Below are positions 1-9,523 of a stretch of 64,000 nt of DNA, in pieces. The stretch lies in NCBI RefSeq assembly GCF_001887595.1, contig NZ_CP017480.1, forward strand, positions 1,736,001 through 1,800,000, given 5' to 3'. Position 1 is the stretch's first letter; each line of letters starts with the position of its first letter. A program made the translations under genes and the position numbers. Under the pieces are notes generated by a model that saw only the letters and a list, made by a program, of their open reading frames with translations, was not told the DNA's origin and ran no database searches. This DNA comes from Luteibacter rhizovicinus DSM 16549. GTDB lineage: Bacteria > Pseudomonadota > Gammaproteobacteria > Xanthomonadales > Rhodanobacteraceae.

Positions 1-1
1 C

Positions 2-2536
2 GACACCAAGCGCAACGCCGACGCCATCGTCGAAGCGGTCACCGCCGAAGACATCGGCAAGTTCCCGAACACCAACGTCGCCGAAGCGATGACGCAGATC
101 CCGGGCGTCACGATCGACCGTCAGTTCGGCCAGGGCGACCGCGTCTCGATCGACGGTACCGACCCCAGCCTCAACCTTACCTTCCTCAACGGCCAGCCGA
201 TCTCGCAGACGCCGTGGCAGTACGGTGCGCAGCCGAACCGTGGCTTCGACTTCACCATGCTCGCGCCGGAAATCATCGGTCGTCTGGAAATCTACAAGTC
301 GCCCGAAGCACGCCTGACCGAAGGCAGCCTCGGCGGCACGGTCCTGCTGCATACGCTGGAACCGCTCGACCTGCCGGCCAACACGGTGCGCGGCTCGTTC
401 GGCCTGAACTACAACGACCAGGGCAGCGGCGGCTCGCGTCCCACCGCCTCGGCGTTGTACAGCTGGAAGAACACGTCCAATACCTTCGGCATCATCGGCT
501 CGCTTCAGCATTACGAAGAGAAGATCGACCGCCAGGGCCTGGAAATCTTCAGCTACAGCCCGGTCTCGAAGTGGGCGGCGAGTCCCGCCGTGGCCGCGGG
601 TATCGCCAACGGTTCGCTCAACCCGAACGCGCAGGTTCCCGACGAGGTGAACTCCGCGTGGTTCCAGCAGAACCGCAAGCGTGACACCGCCACCCTCGGT
701 TTCCAGCTGAAGCCGGCGGATAACTGGAACATCGACGTCAACAGCCTGTTCATCCGCGAGAACTTCGACAACTGGAACCAGTCGATGTACCCGTTCACGG
801 GTAACGCGCCGGGCAACGTGACCAGCTTCACCCAGGGCCCGAATGGCGTCGTCACCGGCGGCCATGTCTGCGGCAACGACAATCCGGGGTGCCCGGCCAT
901 CGGCCCGACCCTGATGGACAGCAATGTCCGCAAATCCGTGGTGCGCACATCGGCGTTCGACGTGAAGTCGACCTACGACGGCGACGGTTGGAAGCTCGGC
1001 GGCGCGGCTGGCTACAGCAAGGCCCGCAACGACAATATCTCGCAGGCCGTGATCGAGCCGCAGTACGCCGGCGGTTACACCTGGGACATCAACCACGGCT
1101 TCAACTTCGACAGCCCGGCGGCGGCAAAGAACCCGGCCAACTGGCACATGGGTGACGCGGACGGCCTCGGTGGCTGGCCCGGCAACTACGGCGATTACAG
1201 CGCGAACTCGCGTGACTCGTACGCGCAGCTCGACTTCAGCAAGTACTTCGACAACTTCTTCAACGAACTCCAGGTGGGTTACCGCTGGAATCGCCACGAA
1301 GAAGGCATGAACGCGCACGTCTACGGCGGTAACGGCGCGACCTCGCTTGCCGATCTGGGCACCAACGGCCTGACCAATATTCTGGGCAGCGTGGGTGGCT
1401 ACGACGGCGCTGCGGAGCACGTCAGTGCCGATCCCGACAAGCAGTACGCCTGGGTCCGCGCAACCAATGGCGGCAACGAAGATGCGGGTACGTTCCTCAA
1501 CGGCACGTACAAGCTCATCGAGAAGACCAACGCGGCCTACGCCCAGCTGAACTTCGCCGGCGGTGGTTTCCACGGCAACCTCGGCGTGCGCTACGTCGAT
1601 ACCAAGACCGACGGCTTCGGCTACAACTACTCGGGTGCACCGGTGCTTCCCGCGCCGGCCGGCAGCTACCAGAAGGCGTCGCAGACCAGCAAGAACTGGC
1701 TGCCGTCGATCAACGTGGCCTACGACCTGACCGACGACATCATCCTGCGTGCCGCGGCCGCCAAGGTCATCGCCCGCGCGCCGTACAACATGCAGGTCAA
1801 CAATCTGTTCCTCAACGATACGGTGTTGACCGGCTCGGGCGGTACCCCGGACCTGAAGCCGTATAAGTCGAATAACTACTCGCTTTCCGGCGAATGGTAC
1901 TTCGCACCCCAGTCCTACTTTGCGATCACGGGCTTCTACAAGAAGATCGACGATTACATCTTCCAGGACGTGGTCGAGGAGCAGCACTTCAACTCGGCGA
2001 CCTCCACCGATCCGGTCCAGTTCGCCAAGGAACTCGCGGCAGGCCTGTGCACGGCTGACGGCTTCTGTACCTACGACATCTCGCGTCCGGTCAACGTCGG
2101 CTCGGGTAAGGTCCGGGGTGGCAACGTCAGCTTCCAGCAGGCCTTCTGGGATACCGGGTTCGGTGTCACGGCGAACTACACCTACGCCAAGGGCACGCTC
2201 GATTCCGGTGGCCAGCTGCCGTACAACTCGAAGAATGCGTACTCCATCAGCCCGTACTACGAGTTCGGTCCGTTCAGTGCCCGCATCAACTACAACTGGC
2301 GCAGCGCGTACCTCGCCGGTGGCTACGTGGCGGGTGCGCCGCCCGCAACCACCGAGGCTTATGCCGATCTCGGCGCGACGATCGGCTGGAAGTTCAACAA
2401 GCAGATCTCGGTCACGCTCTCGGGCATGAACCTCGCCAACGAACAGTACAAGCAATACATCGGCACGAAGGACTTGCCGGTCGCGAAGTACACCACCGGC
2501 CGCCGCTACATGGCTTCGGTGCACTTCGACCTCTGA
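2..2536 (+). CDS. TonB-dependent receptor, 5' truncated by window edge
   Basis: Outer-membrane gated transporter that imports a ligand using TonB energy. The reading frame is open from base 2, upstream of the first in-frame ATG at 89. The residues there (NADAIVEAVTAEDIGKFP, then NTNVAEA) are typical plug-domain sequence, so the true start lies before the window. After the plug (QIPGV, GTDPSLN, LEIYKSPEA), the rest is a beta-barrel of alternating aromatic strands ending in VHFDL. Family knowledge: Xanthomonadales receptors of this type often serve carbohydrate-utilisation loci. The GH20 hexosaminidase gene downstream suggests an amino-sugar oligosaccharide ligand, but the ligand is inference. 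A strong intrinsic terminator follows, so the two genes are probably separate transcripts. Confidence 0.93.
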   Translation, partial: DTKRNADAIVEAVTAEDIGKFPNTNVAEAMTQIPGVTIDRQFGQGDRVSIDGTDPSLNLTFLNGQPISQTPWQYGAQPNRGFDFTMLAPEIIGRLEIYKSPEARLTEGSLGGTVLLHTLEPLDLPANTVRGSFGLNYNDQGSGGSRPTASALYSWKNTSNTFGIIGSLQHYEEKIDRQGLEIFSYSPVSKWAASPAVAAGIANGSLNPNAQVPDEVNSAWFQQNRKRDTATLGFQLKPADNWNIDVNSLFIRENFDNWNQSMYPFTGNAPGNVTSFTQGPNGVVTGGHVCGNDNPGCPAIGPTLMDSNVRKSVVRTSAFDVKSTYDGDGWKLGGAAGYSKARNDNISQAVIEPQYAGGYTWDINHGFNFDSPAAAKNPANWHMGDADGLGGWPGNYGDYSANSRDSYAQLDFSKYFDNFFNELQVGYRWNRHEEGMNAHVYGGNGATSLADLGTNGLTNILGSVGGYDGAAEHVSADPDKQYAWVRATNGGNEDAGTFLNGTYKLIEKTNAAYAQLNFAGGGFHGNLGVRYVDTKTDGFGYNYSGAPVLPAPAGSYQKASQTSKNWLPSINVAYDLTDDIILRAAAAKVIARAPYNMQVNNLFLNDTVLTGSGGTPDLKPYKSNNYSLSGEWYFAPQSYFAITGFYKKIDDYIFQDVVEEQHFNSATSTDPVQFAKELAAGLCTADGFCTYDISRPVNVGSGKVRGGNVSFQQAFWDTGFGVTANYTYAKGTLDSGGQLPYNSKNAYSISPYYEFGPFSARINYNWRSAYLAGGYVAGAPPATTEAYADLGATIGWKFNKQISVTLSGMNLANEQYKQYIGTKDLPVAKYTTGRRYMASVHFDL

Positions 2537-2596
2537 TAAAGCGTCATGGATCAGCGGCCACGGAAGGCCGCAAACCCCTCGAAGCTTCATTCCCCA

Positions 2597-2633
2597 CGGG
2601 CCCGACTACCCATTATCGGGCCCGCTTTTTTTT
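2597..2633 (+). terminator. Rho-independent terminator after TonB receptor
   Basis: A perfect 9-bp inverted repeat (CGGGCCCGA at 2597-2605, TCGGGCCCG at 2616-2624) with a 10-nt loop is followed by one C and a run of eight T (2626-2633). It ends the receptor transcript and separates it from the hexosaminidase gene. Confidence 0.93.
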
Positions 2634-2683
2634 GTGCGTTTCCGGCACAATCGGGCGGTTGCCCGAATCCGTAGGAGCTATCG

Positions 2684-4960
2684 ATGCGCCGCACTCTCTT
2701 CCTCGCCATGGCCCTTGGCCTCACCGCCTGCGCCAGCCAGCCGAGGCACGATGCCAGTCCTGTCGATAGCACACCGCTCTCGCTCATTCCCCAGCCGGCG
2801 TCGCTGCAGCGCCTGCCTGGCCATTTCCGCCTCGATCCCCTGACCTCGATCGTCGTCGCCCCCGGCAACGCCGCCGCGAAGAAAGTCGCGACCCAGCTTC
2901 AGGGCTGGATCCGCCAGGCGCGCGGCATGGACATCGCCATTGTCGAAGGCAAGCCGCACAGCGGTGCGATCGTGCTGCTGACCGACACGACCACCAAGGG
3001 CCGCGAGGCCTATACGCTCGACGTCAACGACAACGGTGTGCGCATCGCCGCCAACGACGAAACCGGGCTGTTCTACGGCGCGGTAACCTACTGGCAGCTG
3101 CTGACCGACCCGGCATCGCAGAACGGCGTGCCCGCCGTGCATATCGTCGACGCGCCGCGATTCGCCTGGCGCGGGTTGATGCTCGACTCCGCCCGCCACT
3201 TCCAGTCGGTCACCGAGATCGAGCACCTGCTCGACCAGATGGCCATGCACAAGCTCAACACCTTCCACTGGCATCTCACCGACGACCAGGGCTGGCGCCT
3301 GCAGGTCCTCAAGTATCCGAAGCTGACCGAGGTGGGTGCCTGCCGCAAACCGGTCGGCCCCGACGTCGCGCTCACCGGCGACCCGGAGCGCCCGTACTGC
3401 GGCTTCTACACGCAGGATGAAGCGAAGCAGATCGTCGCCTATGCCGCCGAGCGGCACATCACCGTGGTGCCCGAGATCGAGATGCCCGGCCACGCGCAGG
3501 CCGCCGTCGCGGCATATCCGCAGTTCGGCGCCGGCAGCAAGAAGCTCGGTGTCTCGACGGACTGGGGTGTCAACACGGCGCTGTTCAACGTCGACGACGG
3601 CACGTTTACCTTCCTGCAGAACGTGCTCGACGAAGTGATGGCGATCTTCCCGTCGACGTATATCCACGTCGGTGGCGACGAAGCGGCCAAGGACGAGTGG
3701 GAGCATTCCAAGGTCGTCCAGGCCAGGATGAAGTCGCTCGGCATCGATGACGAAGAGAAGATGCAGGGTTGGTTCGTCGAACGCATCGGCGCCTACCTCG
3801 ACCAGCACGGCCGCCGTATCGTCGGTTGGGACGAGATTCTCGACGGCAAGGTGCCGGCGAGCGCGACGGTGATGTCCTGGCGTGGCACCAAGGGCGCGAT
3901 CAAGGCGGCCAACGCTGGCCACGACGTCGTCATGGCGCCGTCGCCGACGCTGTACCTGGATCGCCTGCAGTCCACCCTGCCGGATGAGCAGCCGGGCAGC
4001 CCGCAGGTGCAGACGCTGAAGATGGTCTACGACTTCGATCCGGTTCCGGCGGATATCGCTGCCGACAAGGCGAGCCACGTCCTGGGTGCACAGGTCACGG
4101 TGTTCGCCGAGTACCTGCCGAACTGGTACCGCACGCAGCACGCCGTTTTCCCGCGTATCGCAGCGCTCGCCGAGCGCACGTGGTCGCCGACCGCGGATTG
4201 GAACGGCTTCGTCGCGCGCCTGCCGGCGGAGATGTCGCGCTATCGCGCGGCGGGTATCGTTCCCGCCGATGGCGCCTATGCGGTGGCCATCAACGCGGTG
4301 GCATCCGACAGCGACAAGGCGAAGGTCACGTTGTCCAGTCAGACCGGCTACGGCACGATCCGCTACACCACGGACGGCACCTCGCCGAGCGCGCAGTCCA
4401 CGGCCTATACCTCGCCGTTCGACGTGCCGTTGCCGACCACGGTCCGTGCCAACAGCTTCGATAACGGCTTTGCGCTCGCCGGCCCGCGTGAGAACGCCAT
4501 CGATGCGAAGTCGCTCCTGCGTCGCAGCAGCGACCAGCTCGACACCTGCGGCGACAAGCTGGTGCTGCGTATCGAATCGCCGGATGCCGTGAACGGCGTG
4601 CGGCCGGTGTACAAGGTCGACATCATGAACACCTGCTGGGTGTGGAAGGGCGTGAAGCTCGACGGCCGCTACGGTGTGGACGTGACGGTGGACCGCCTGC
4701 CGTACAACTACGCGCTGTGGAAGGACGCCGCGGGCATCGTCTCGCGCAAGGCACGCTCACGCGCCGGCGAAATCGAGATCCATCAGGACTCGTGCGACGG
4801 CCCGAAGATCTCGACGATCGCGCTGGACAAGGCGAAGGACGGGCGGGCGACGCTGCAGGGGATCCTGCCCAAGCGTGAGGGTGTGCACGACTTGTGCTTC
4901 GTGATCACCGGCAAGCCGGGGCCGAAGATCTGGGTGCTGGGGGATGTGCAGCTGCGTTAA
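2684..4960 (+). CDS. GH20 beta-N-acetylhexosaminidase, lipoprotein
   Basis: Predicted to release terminal GlcNAc or GalNAc from oligosaccharides in the periplasm or at the outer membrane. The N-terminus is a lipoprotein signal with lipobox LTAC (Cys16). A GH20b-like domain (about 35-155) is followed by the GH20 catalytic domain (about 160-520). The substrate-assisted Asp-Glu pair is visible as HVGGDE, D332-E333. About 220 further residues after the barrel resemble a chitobiase-type C-terminal extension. AGGAG sits about 7 nt before the ATG. The location behind a TonB receptor fits glycan scavenging, with substrate imported or trimmed at the envelope. The 758-residue length suits the large bacterial GH20 enzymes. 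Exact glycan specificity cannot be read from the sequence. Confidence 0.93.
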   Translation: MRRTLFLAMALGLTACASQPRHDASPVDSTPLSLIPQPASLQRLPGHFRLDPLTSIVVAPGNAAAKKVATQLQGWIRQARGMDIAIVEGKPHSGAIVLLTDTTTKGREAYTLDVNDNGVRIAANDETGLFYGAVTYWQLLTDPASQNGVPAVHIVDAPRFAWRGLMLDSARHFQSVTEIEHLLDQMAMHKLNTFHWHLTDDQGWRLQVLKYPKLTEVGACRKPVGPDVALTGDPERPYCGFYTQDEAKQIVAYAAERHITVVPEIEMPGHAQAAVAAYPQFGAGSKKLGVSTDWGVNTALFNVDDGTFTFLQNVLDEVMAIFPSTYIHVGGDEAAKDEWEHSKVVQARMKSLGIDDEEKMQGWFVERIGAYLDQHGRRIVGWDEILDGKVPASATVMSWRGTKGAIKAANAGHDVVMAPSPTLYLDRLQSTLPDEQPGSPQVQTLKMVYDFDPVPADIAADKASHVLGAQVTVFAEYLPNWYRTQHAVFPRIAALAERTWSPTADWNGFVARLPAEMSRYRAAGIVPADGAYAVAINAVASDSDKAKVTLSSQTGYGTIRYTTDGTSPSAQSTAYTSPFDVPLPTTVRANSFDNGFALAGPRENAIDAKSLLRRSSDQLDTCGDKLVLRIESPDAVNGVRPVYKVDIMNTCWVWKGVKLDGRYGVDVTVDRLPYNYALWKDAAGIVSRKARSRAGEIEIHQDSCDGPKISTIALDKAKDGRATLQGILPKREGVHDLCFVITGKPGPKIWVLGDVQLR

Positions 4961-4976
4961 GCGCATCGCCGAACGA

Positions 4977-5082
4977 GCATCGCCGATGAATCGGCTCCCA
5001 CACAGAGCGAGACCCGCTCCCTGTAGGAGCTGCTTCCCGTCGGAGCCGCCTCCTGTGGGAGCCGCTTCAGCGGCGATGCTCT
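4977..5082. repeat. REP-like elements between GH20 and lhr
   Basis: Contains a reverse-oriented unit (4977-5002, GCCGATGAATCGGC core then GCTCCCACA) and a forward unit (5053-5082, TGTGGGAGC then GCCGCTTCAGCGGC). A degraded GTAGGAGC unit lies between them. The two genes converge here, so the palindromes may also help end transcription. Confidence 0.8.
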
Positions 5083-5086
5083 TGCC

Positions 5087-8000
5087 TCAAAACGACATCG
5101 CGACAGGAAACGTCGCATGCCTCTGCAATGCCGAACGCGCTTCCCGCTCGTCATCGCCTTCCAGCGGCATCAGCGTCACGAACTTCCCCGCGATCATCGC
5201 CGCCAGCGGCATGCCATCGCGGATGGCGATGCGTGTACCGAGCACCGCCGGGACTTTCGCCGCACCGGCGATGATCGTGCCCACCAGGTTGAGCGGATCG
5301 GTCCCCGCAATGCAGACCATCTCGCCGTCGTGCTCGCGGTGACGGATCTGCCGTAGGGCGGGAAGCGCCTCCGGCAAGGCGAACTGCTCACCAACCAGAC
5401 CGTCGACAAAGCGACCACCGCGAATCTCGCCGCGCGCTTCCAGGCGGTGGAAGACCCGCCGCAGATCACGCCACGCCGGCAGCCACGCCGCCTCGCGTTC
5501 GAGAATGCGCCAGCTGACCACGCCGTAACGGCGCAGCAGCGTGCGGGCCATGTGTTCGAGCCCATCGGCATCGTTGCGCAGCTCGGTCGGCCGACGCGCC
5601 AGCGCCCAGCGCCCCGCATCCTCGATGCCGCTCATCAAGTGCCGGCGCGTGCGGCGATGGCGACTGCCGTTGCGCTTGGACGCGGGCAGCAACAAGGCGC
5701 GCAGGCCAGCAAAGCTGTCTGCGGTCACCCGGCCGGCAGCGACCAGTTCGCCCAACGCATCCTCCAGCTCGGTGCGAAGCAGCCGTGTGCTGGTCGCGAG
5801 CTCATCGAAGAACAGCGCGCCCTCGTCACGCAGCGCATCGGCCACGGCCTGCGCCCGCGACGACAGCGGCAGTTCGTCGGTGATGGCGGGTGCCGCGGCC
5901 GACCAGATCGGCAACTGGCGCCGGGGCAACAACACGATCGGCGTGGAGCGCACCGGACCGCCGCTGCCGGTGCCCAGGCGCAGACGACTCCAGACCACGC
6001 GACCGGCGCGGCAGAGGTCATCGAGCCAGCCGATGCTGTAGTCGCTGACCCGGGCCGGCAGCAGTTCGGACTCCCAGCCACCTGCGGCCGCCTCGAAGCC
6101 TTCGAGTTGCGCGATGACGCCCGCCAGCGCGTCGGGACCGGCGACCTGGGTGCCGCGCGTCACGTGCTGCCAATCGAGCAGGAAGCGCATGAAGTCGCGC
6201 GGTGCGACCGGTTCGATTTCACGGCGCAGGCGGCCGATCGTATAGCGATGAATCCGCGCGAGCAGATGGCGCTCGCACCATTCCACCTCGGTCGTGCCGG
6301 GCGAGAACGGGCCACGCATCACATAGCCTTCGGTCTCGAGCGAAGTCAGGGCGAGATCCAGCTCGCCGCTCGCCACGCCGAGCGAGCCAGCGAGCGCGAG
6401 GGCCGTCACCGGACCGAGACCGCTGAGACGGCCGCGCACGATGTCGATCAGGGCCGCTTCCGGCGTCCACGCCTGTGCCTCGAACTCAGCTGGTGCGGCG
6501 ATCGCCGGTGACATGGCTGCGCCCGGACCGATGGCGCGCCATGTCGGCAGGCGCTCGGCGGCGACCCATAGCGACGCGTGGCCATGGGTCAGCAGGGTCG
6601 CGCGCGCGTTCTTCGCCAGCGCACTCAGTAGTCCAGCCCATGTCGGGTGCTCGCGAACGTCGTCCTCGGTCACGGCGCCGAGCAACATGAGGGCCTCATG
6701 CATTTCGTCGGCGCTGCGTGCCTCGGGCCATGCCTCATCACGCACCGAGGCGATCGCGTCGGCATCGAGGCGGCCGAGATCATCCGCGCTCTCGGCATCG
6801 CTCCAGCGGCGCGATTGCACCGCTTGCGTACGGCGCTCCTCCAGCGGGGCATCGTCGAGAAAGGCGTAAGGCGCAGCGTTGAGGATTTCGGCGGCGAGCG
6901 GCGATGGCGTGGCGAGGTCGCGCGAGATCATGCGGATGGCGCCGGATTCCAGCCCGCGCAGGATGGCGAGCAGTCCCTCGCAGTCCATCGCTTCGTGCAG
7001 GCAGTCGTCGATCGTCTGGTTGACCAAGGGATGATCGGGTACTTCGCGCTCCCCGACCAGGTTCTCGGCACACGCGACCTGATCCGGGAACACGGTGGCG
7101 AGGAGGTCTTCGCTCTTCATGCGCTGCAGTTGTGGCGCCACCTTCTTGCCGCCGCTGAAACGCGGCAGGGCAAGCGCCGTGGTGGCGTTCCAGCGCCAGC
7201 GCACGCCGAACAGCGGCGCGTCGAGCAGGGCCTGGATCAGCACGTGCTCGGCCGTGTTCGAATGCAGGTAACGCGCTACCTCGTCCAGCGGGAAGCTGTG
7301 GCTGGTGGACAGCGAGAGCACGATCGCGTCTTCGGTGGCGGCGGCCTGCAGTTCGAAGTTGAACTTGCGGCAGAAACGCTTGCGCAGCGCCAGGCCCCAG
7401 GCGCGATTGATCCGGCTGCCGAAGGGCGTGTGGATGATCAGCTGCGTTCCACCGGACTCGTCGAAGAAGCGCTCCATCACCAGGGTGTCGCGCGTCGGCA
7501 GGGCGCCGAGCGCTGCGCGTGCACGGAAGAGGTAGTCGACGACCTGCTCGGCGGCGGCCTTGCCCAGGCCGAGTTCACCGGTGAGCCAGATCAGCGCACC
7601 CTCGCGTCCGCCCTCGTCGAACGACTCGGAGATCTCCGCACGCAGTCGCGCCACGCCGATCGACAGTTCATCGGTGCGTCCGGGCGCTTCACCGAGCCAG
7701 AACGGAATGTTTGGCGGCTGGCCCTGCGCATCCTCGACGCGCAAGCGACCCATTTCGACGCGCATGATGCGATACGAACGATTGCCGAGCTGGAACACGT
7801 CGCCGGCGAGACTCTCCACGGCGAAGTCTTCGTTCACCGTGCCGACCACGACGGCCTGCGGTTCGAGCAGGACGTTGTAGTCGCCTGTTTCGGGGATCGT
7901 CCCGCCCGAGGTCACGGCCGTGAGCTTGGCGCCACGGCGCTCGCGCAGGCGCTTGTTCACGGCATCGCGATGGATGTAAGCACCGCGCGGGCCGACGCGG

Positions 8001-9394
8001 GTGGTGAAGCCCTCGGCAAGCATGCGCACCGTTTCGTCGAAGGTCTCGCGTTTGAGTGCGCTGAACGGATAGGCGCGGCGGACGAGGTCGTACAAGGCGT
8101 CCTCGTCCCATTCCTGGCAGGCCACTTCGGCCACGATCTGCTGGGCGAGTACGTCGAGCGGTTGCTGCGGTATCACCAGCGTATCGAGCTCGCCGCGACG
8201 TACGCAGTCGAGCAACGCCGTGCATTCGACAAGGTCGTCGCGCGAGGTCGGGAACAGACGTGCCTTCGGCGTGCCACCCACGGCATGGCCCGCGCGGCCG
8301 GCGCGCTGCAGGAAGGCGGCGATGGAACGAGGCGAGGCGATCTGGCAGACCAGGTCGATGTCGCCGATGTCGATACCGAGTTCGAGCGAGGCGGTGGCGA
8401 CCAGCGCACGCAGCTCGCCCTTCTTCAGGCGCTGCTCTGCATCCAGTCGTTGCTCGCGCGACAGGCTGCCGTGGTGCGCGGTGACCGCTTCGCGCCCGAG
8501 TCGCTCGGACAGGTGTCGCGCCACGCGCTCGGCCATGCGCCGCGTATTGACGAAGATCAGGGTGGTGGTGTGTTGCTCGATGAGGTTCGCGAGCCGGTTG
8601 TAGACGAGCTCCCACATGTCGTTGGACATCACGGCCTCGAGCGGCACCGGTGGCACCTCGAGTGCGAGGTCACGCTTTCGCGTGTGGCCGATGTCGACGA
8701 TCGCGCAGTCTTCGTTCGTGTTACCGGTGAGGAAAGCGGCGACCTTTTCGATCGGCTTCTGAGTGGCGGAAAGACCGATACGGGTGATGCGTCGTTGCGC
8801 CAGGGACGCCAGGCGCTCCAGCGACAGTGCAAGATGGCTGCCGCGCTTGCTTGCCGCCACGGCATGGATCTCGTCGACGATCACCTCGCGCACGTTGCCC
8901 AGCATCGCGCGACCCGAGGCCGAGCCCAGCAGCACATAGAGGGATTCGGGCGTGGTGACCAGGATGTGTGGCGGACGCTTTTTCATGCGTTCGCGCTCGG
9001 ACGACGGTGTATCGCCCGTGCGTACGGCGGTGCGTATCTCGAGATCCGGCAGGCCCTGCTTGCGCAGTTCGTCGCGAATGCCGGCGAGTGGGGCTTCGAG
9101 ATTGATGCGGATGTCGTTGGACAGCGCCTTGAGCGGCGACACGTAGAGAACGGTGGCGCGATCGGGAAGGCCACCGTCGCGCACGCCCTCGCGTACCAGC
9201 ATGTCGATCGCCGAGAGAAACGCGGTGAGGGTCTTCCCCGAGCCGGTCGGCGCGGCGACCAGGGTGTGCCGGCCCGACCGGATGGCCGGCCACGCTGCTA
9301 CCTGCGCGGGCGTGGGCTCCGGAAACGTGTTTCCGAACCAGGCGGCGACGGCAGGATGAAAAGCAGCGAGTGGCATCGACTTTTGTGAATTCAT
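5087..9394 (-). CDS. lhr: ATP-dependent helicase Lhr (large helicase-related)
   Basis: Superfamily 2 nucleic-acid helicase/translocase implicated in DNA repair. Visible motifs are Walker A PTGSGKT (K54), Walker B DEIH (174-177), motif III SATQ and motif [10 protein letters not shown]. After the two RecA folds come the winged-helix and beta-sheet parts of the Lhr core, then a long C-terminal region. The total of 1,435 residues matches the long, E. coli-type Lhr rather than the roughly 900-residue Lhr core proteins. A second ATG lies at 9376 (MPLAAF). The gene diverges from the GH3 gene, with about 130 bp between start codons. A long plus-strand frame over 6.6-9.4 kb is a GC-codon shadow. Confidence 0.93.
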   Translation of the reverse strand: MNSQKSMPLAAFHPAVAAWFGNTFPEPTPAQVAAWPAIRSGRHTLVAAPTGSGKTLTAFLSAIDMLVREGVRDGGLPDRATVLYVSPLKALSNDIRINLEAPLAGIRDELRKQGLPDLEIRTAVRTGDTPSSERERMKKRPPHILVTTPESLYVLLGSASGRAMLGNVREVIVDEIHAVAASKRGSHLALSLERLASLAQRRITRIGLSATQKPIEKVAAFLTGNTNEDCAIVDIGHTRKRDLALEVPPVPLEAVMSNDMWELVYNRLANLIEQHTTTLIFVNTRRMAERVARHLSERLGREAVTAHHGSLSREQRLDAEQRLKKGELRALVATASLELGIDIGDIDLVCQIASPRSIAAFLQRAGRAGHAVGGTPKARLFPTSRDDLVECTALLDCVRRGELDTLVIPQQPLDVLAQQIVAEVACQEWDEDALYDLVRRAYPFSALKRETFDETVRMLAEGFTTRVGPRGAYIHRDAVNKRLRERRGAKLTAVTSGGTIPETGDYNVLLEPQAVVVGTVNEDFAVESLAGDVFQLGNRSYRIMRVEMGRLRVEDAQGQPPNIPFWLGEAPGRTDELSIGVARLRAEISESFDEGGREGALIWLTGELGLGKAAAEQVVDYLFRARAALGALPTRDTLVMERFFDESGGTQLIIHTPFGSRINRAWGLALRKRFCRKFNFELQAAATEDAIVLSLSTSHSFPLDEVARYLHSNTAEHVLIQALLDAPLFGVRWRWNATTALALPRFSGGKKVAPQLQRMKSEDLLATVFPDQVACAENLVGEREVPDHPLVNQTIDDCLHEAMDCEGLLAILRGLESGAIRMISRDLATPSPLAAEILNAAPYAFLDDAPLEERRTQAVQSRRWSDAESADDLGRLDADAIASVRDEAWPEARSADEMHEALMLLGAVTEDDVREHPTWAGLLSALAKNARATLLTHGHASLWVAAERLPTWRAIGPGAAMSPAIAAPAEFEAQAWTPEAALIDIVRGRLSGLGPVTALALAGSLGVASGELDLALTSLETEGYVMRGPFSPGTTEVEWCERHLLARIHRYTIGRLRREIEPVAPRDFMRFLLDWQHVTRGTQVAGPDALAGVIAQLEGFEAAAGGWESELLPARVSDYSIGWLDDLCRAGRVVWSRLRLGTGSGGPVRSTPIVLLPRRQLPIWSAAAPAITDELPLSSRAQAVADALRDEGALFFDELATSTRLLRTELEDALGELVAAGRVTADSFAGLRALLLPASKRNGSRHRRTRRHLMSGIEDAGRWALARRPTELRNDADGLEHMARTLLRRYGVVSWRILEREAAWLPAWRDLRRVFHRLEARGEIRGGRFVDGLVGEQFALPEALPALRQIRHREHDGEMVCIAGTDPLNLVGTIIAGAAKVPAVLGTRIAIRDGMPLAAMIAGKFVTLMPLEGDDEREARSALQRHATFPVAMSF

Positions 9395-9523
9395 TGAACC
9401 ACTTAAGTGGGGTCTGGAGCGTCACGGGTCAAGTTCGAGACTAACGCGAAGCGGTCTCGTGGGTTGCGATAAACGTGTTACTGAACGAACGTGGAGGCTT
9501 CCCAACGGATCGACTTCCCGACC
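9395..9523. promoter_or_regulatory. Divergent lhr/GH3 intergenic region with palindromes
   Basis: Holds a perfect 12-bp palindrome CCACTTAAGTGG (9400-9411) immediately upstream of lhr. A second inverted repeat, CGAGAC...GTCTCG (9436-9441 and 9454-9459), lies closer to the GH3 gene. Both could be operators for the divergent promoters. I see no convincing -35/-10 pair. Confidence 0.35.

Noticed and set aside
2678..4141. 487-codon minus-strand frame opposite the GH20 gene
   Set aside because: Shadow frame; GH20 catalytic motifs and lipobox lie on the plus strand.
6647..9388. 913-codon plus-strand frame opposite lhr
   Set aside because: Lhr motifs are intact on the minus strand; this frame shows no recognisable domain.
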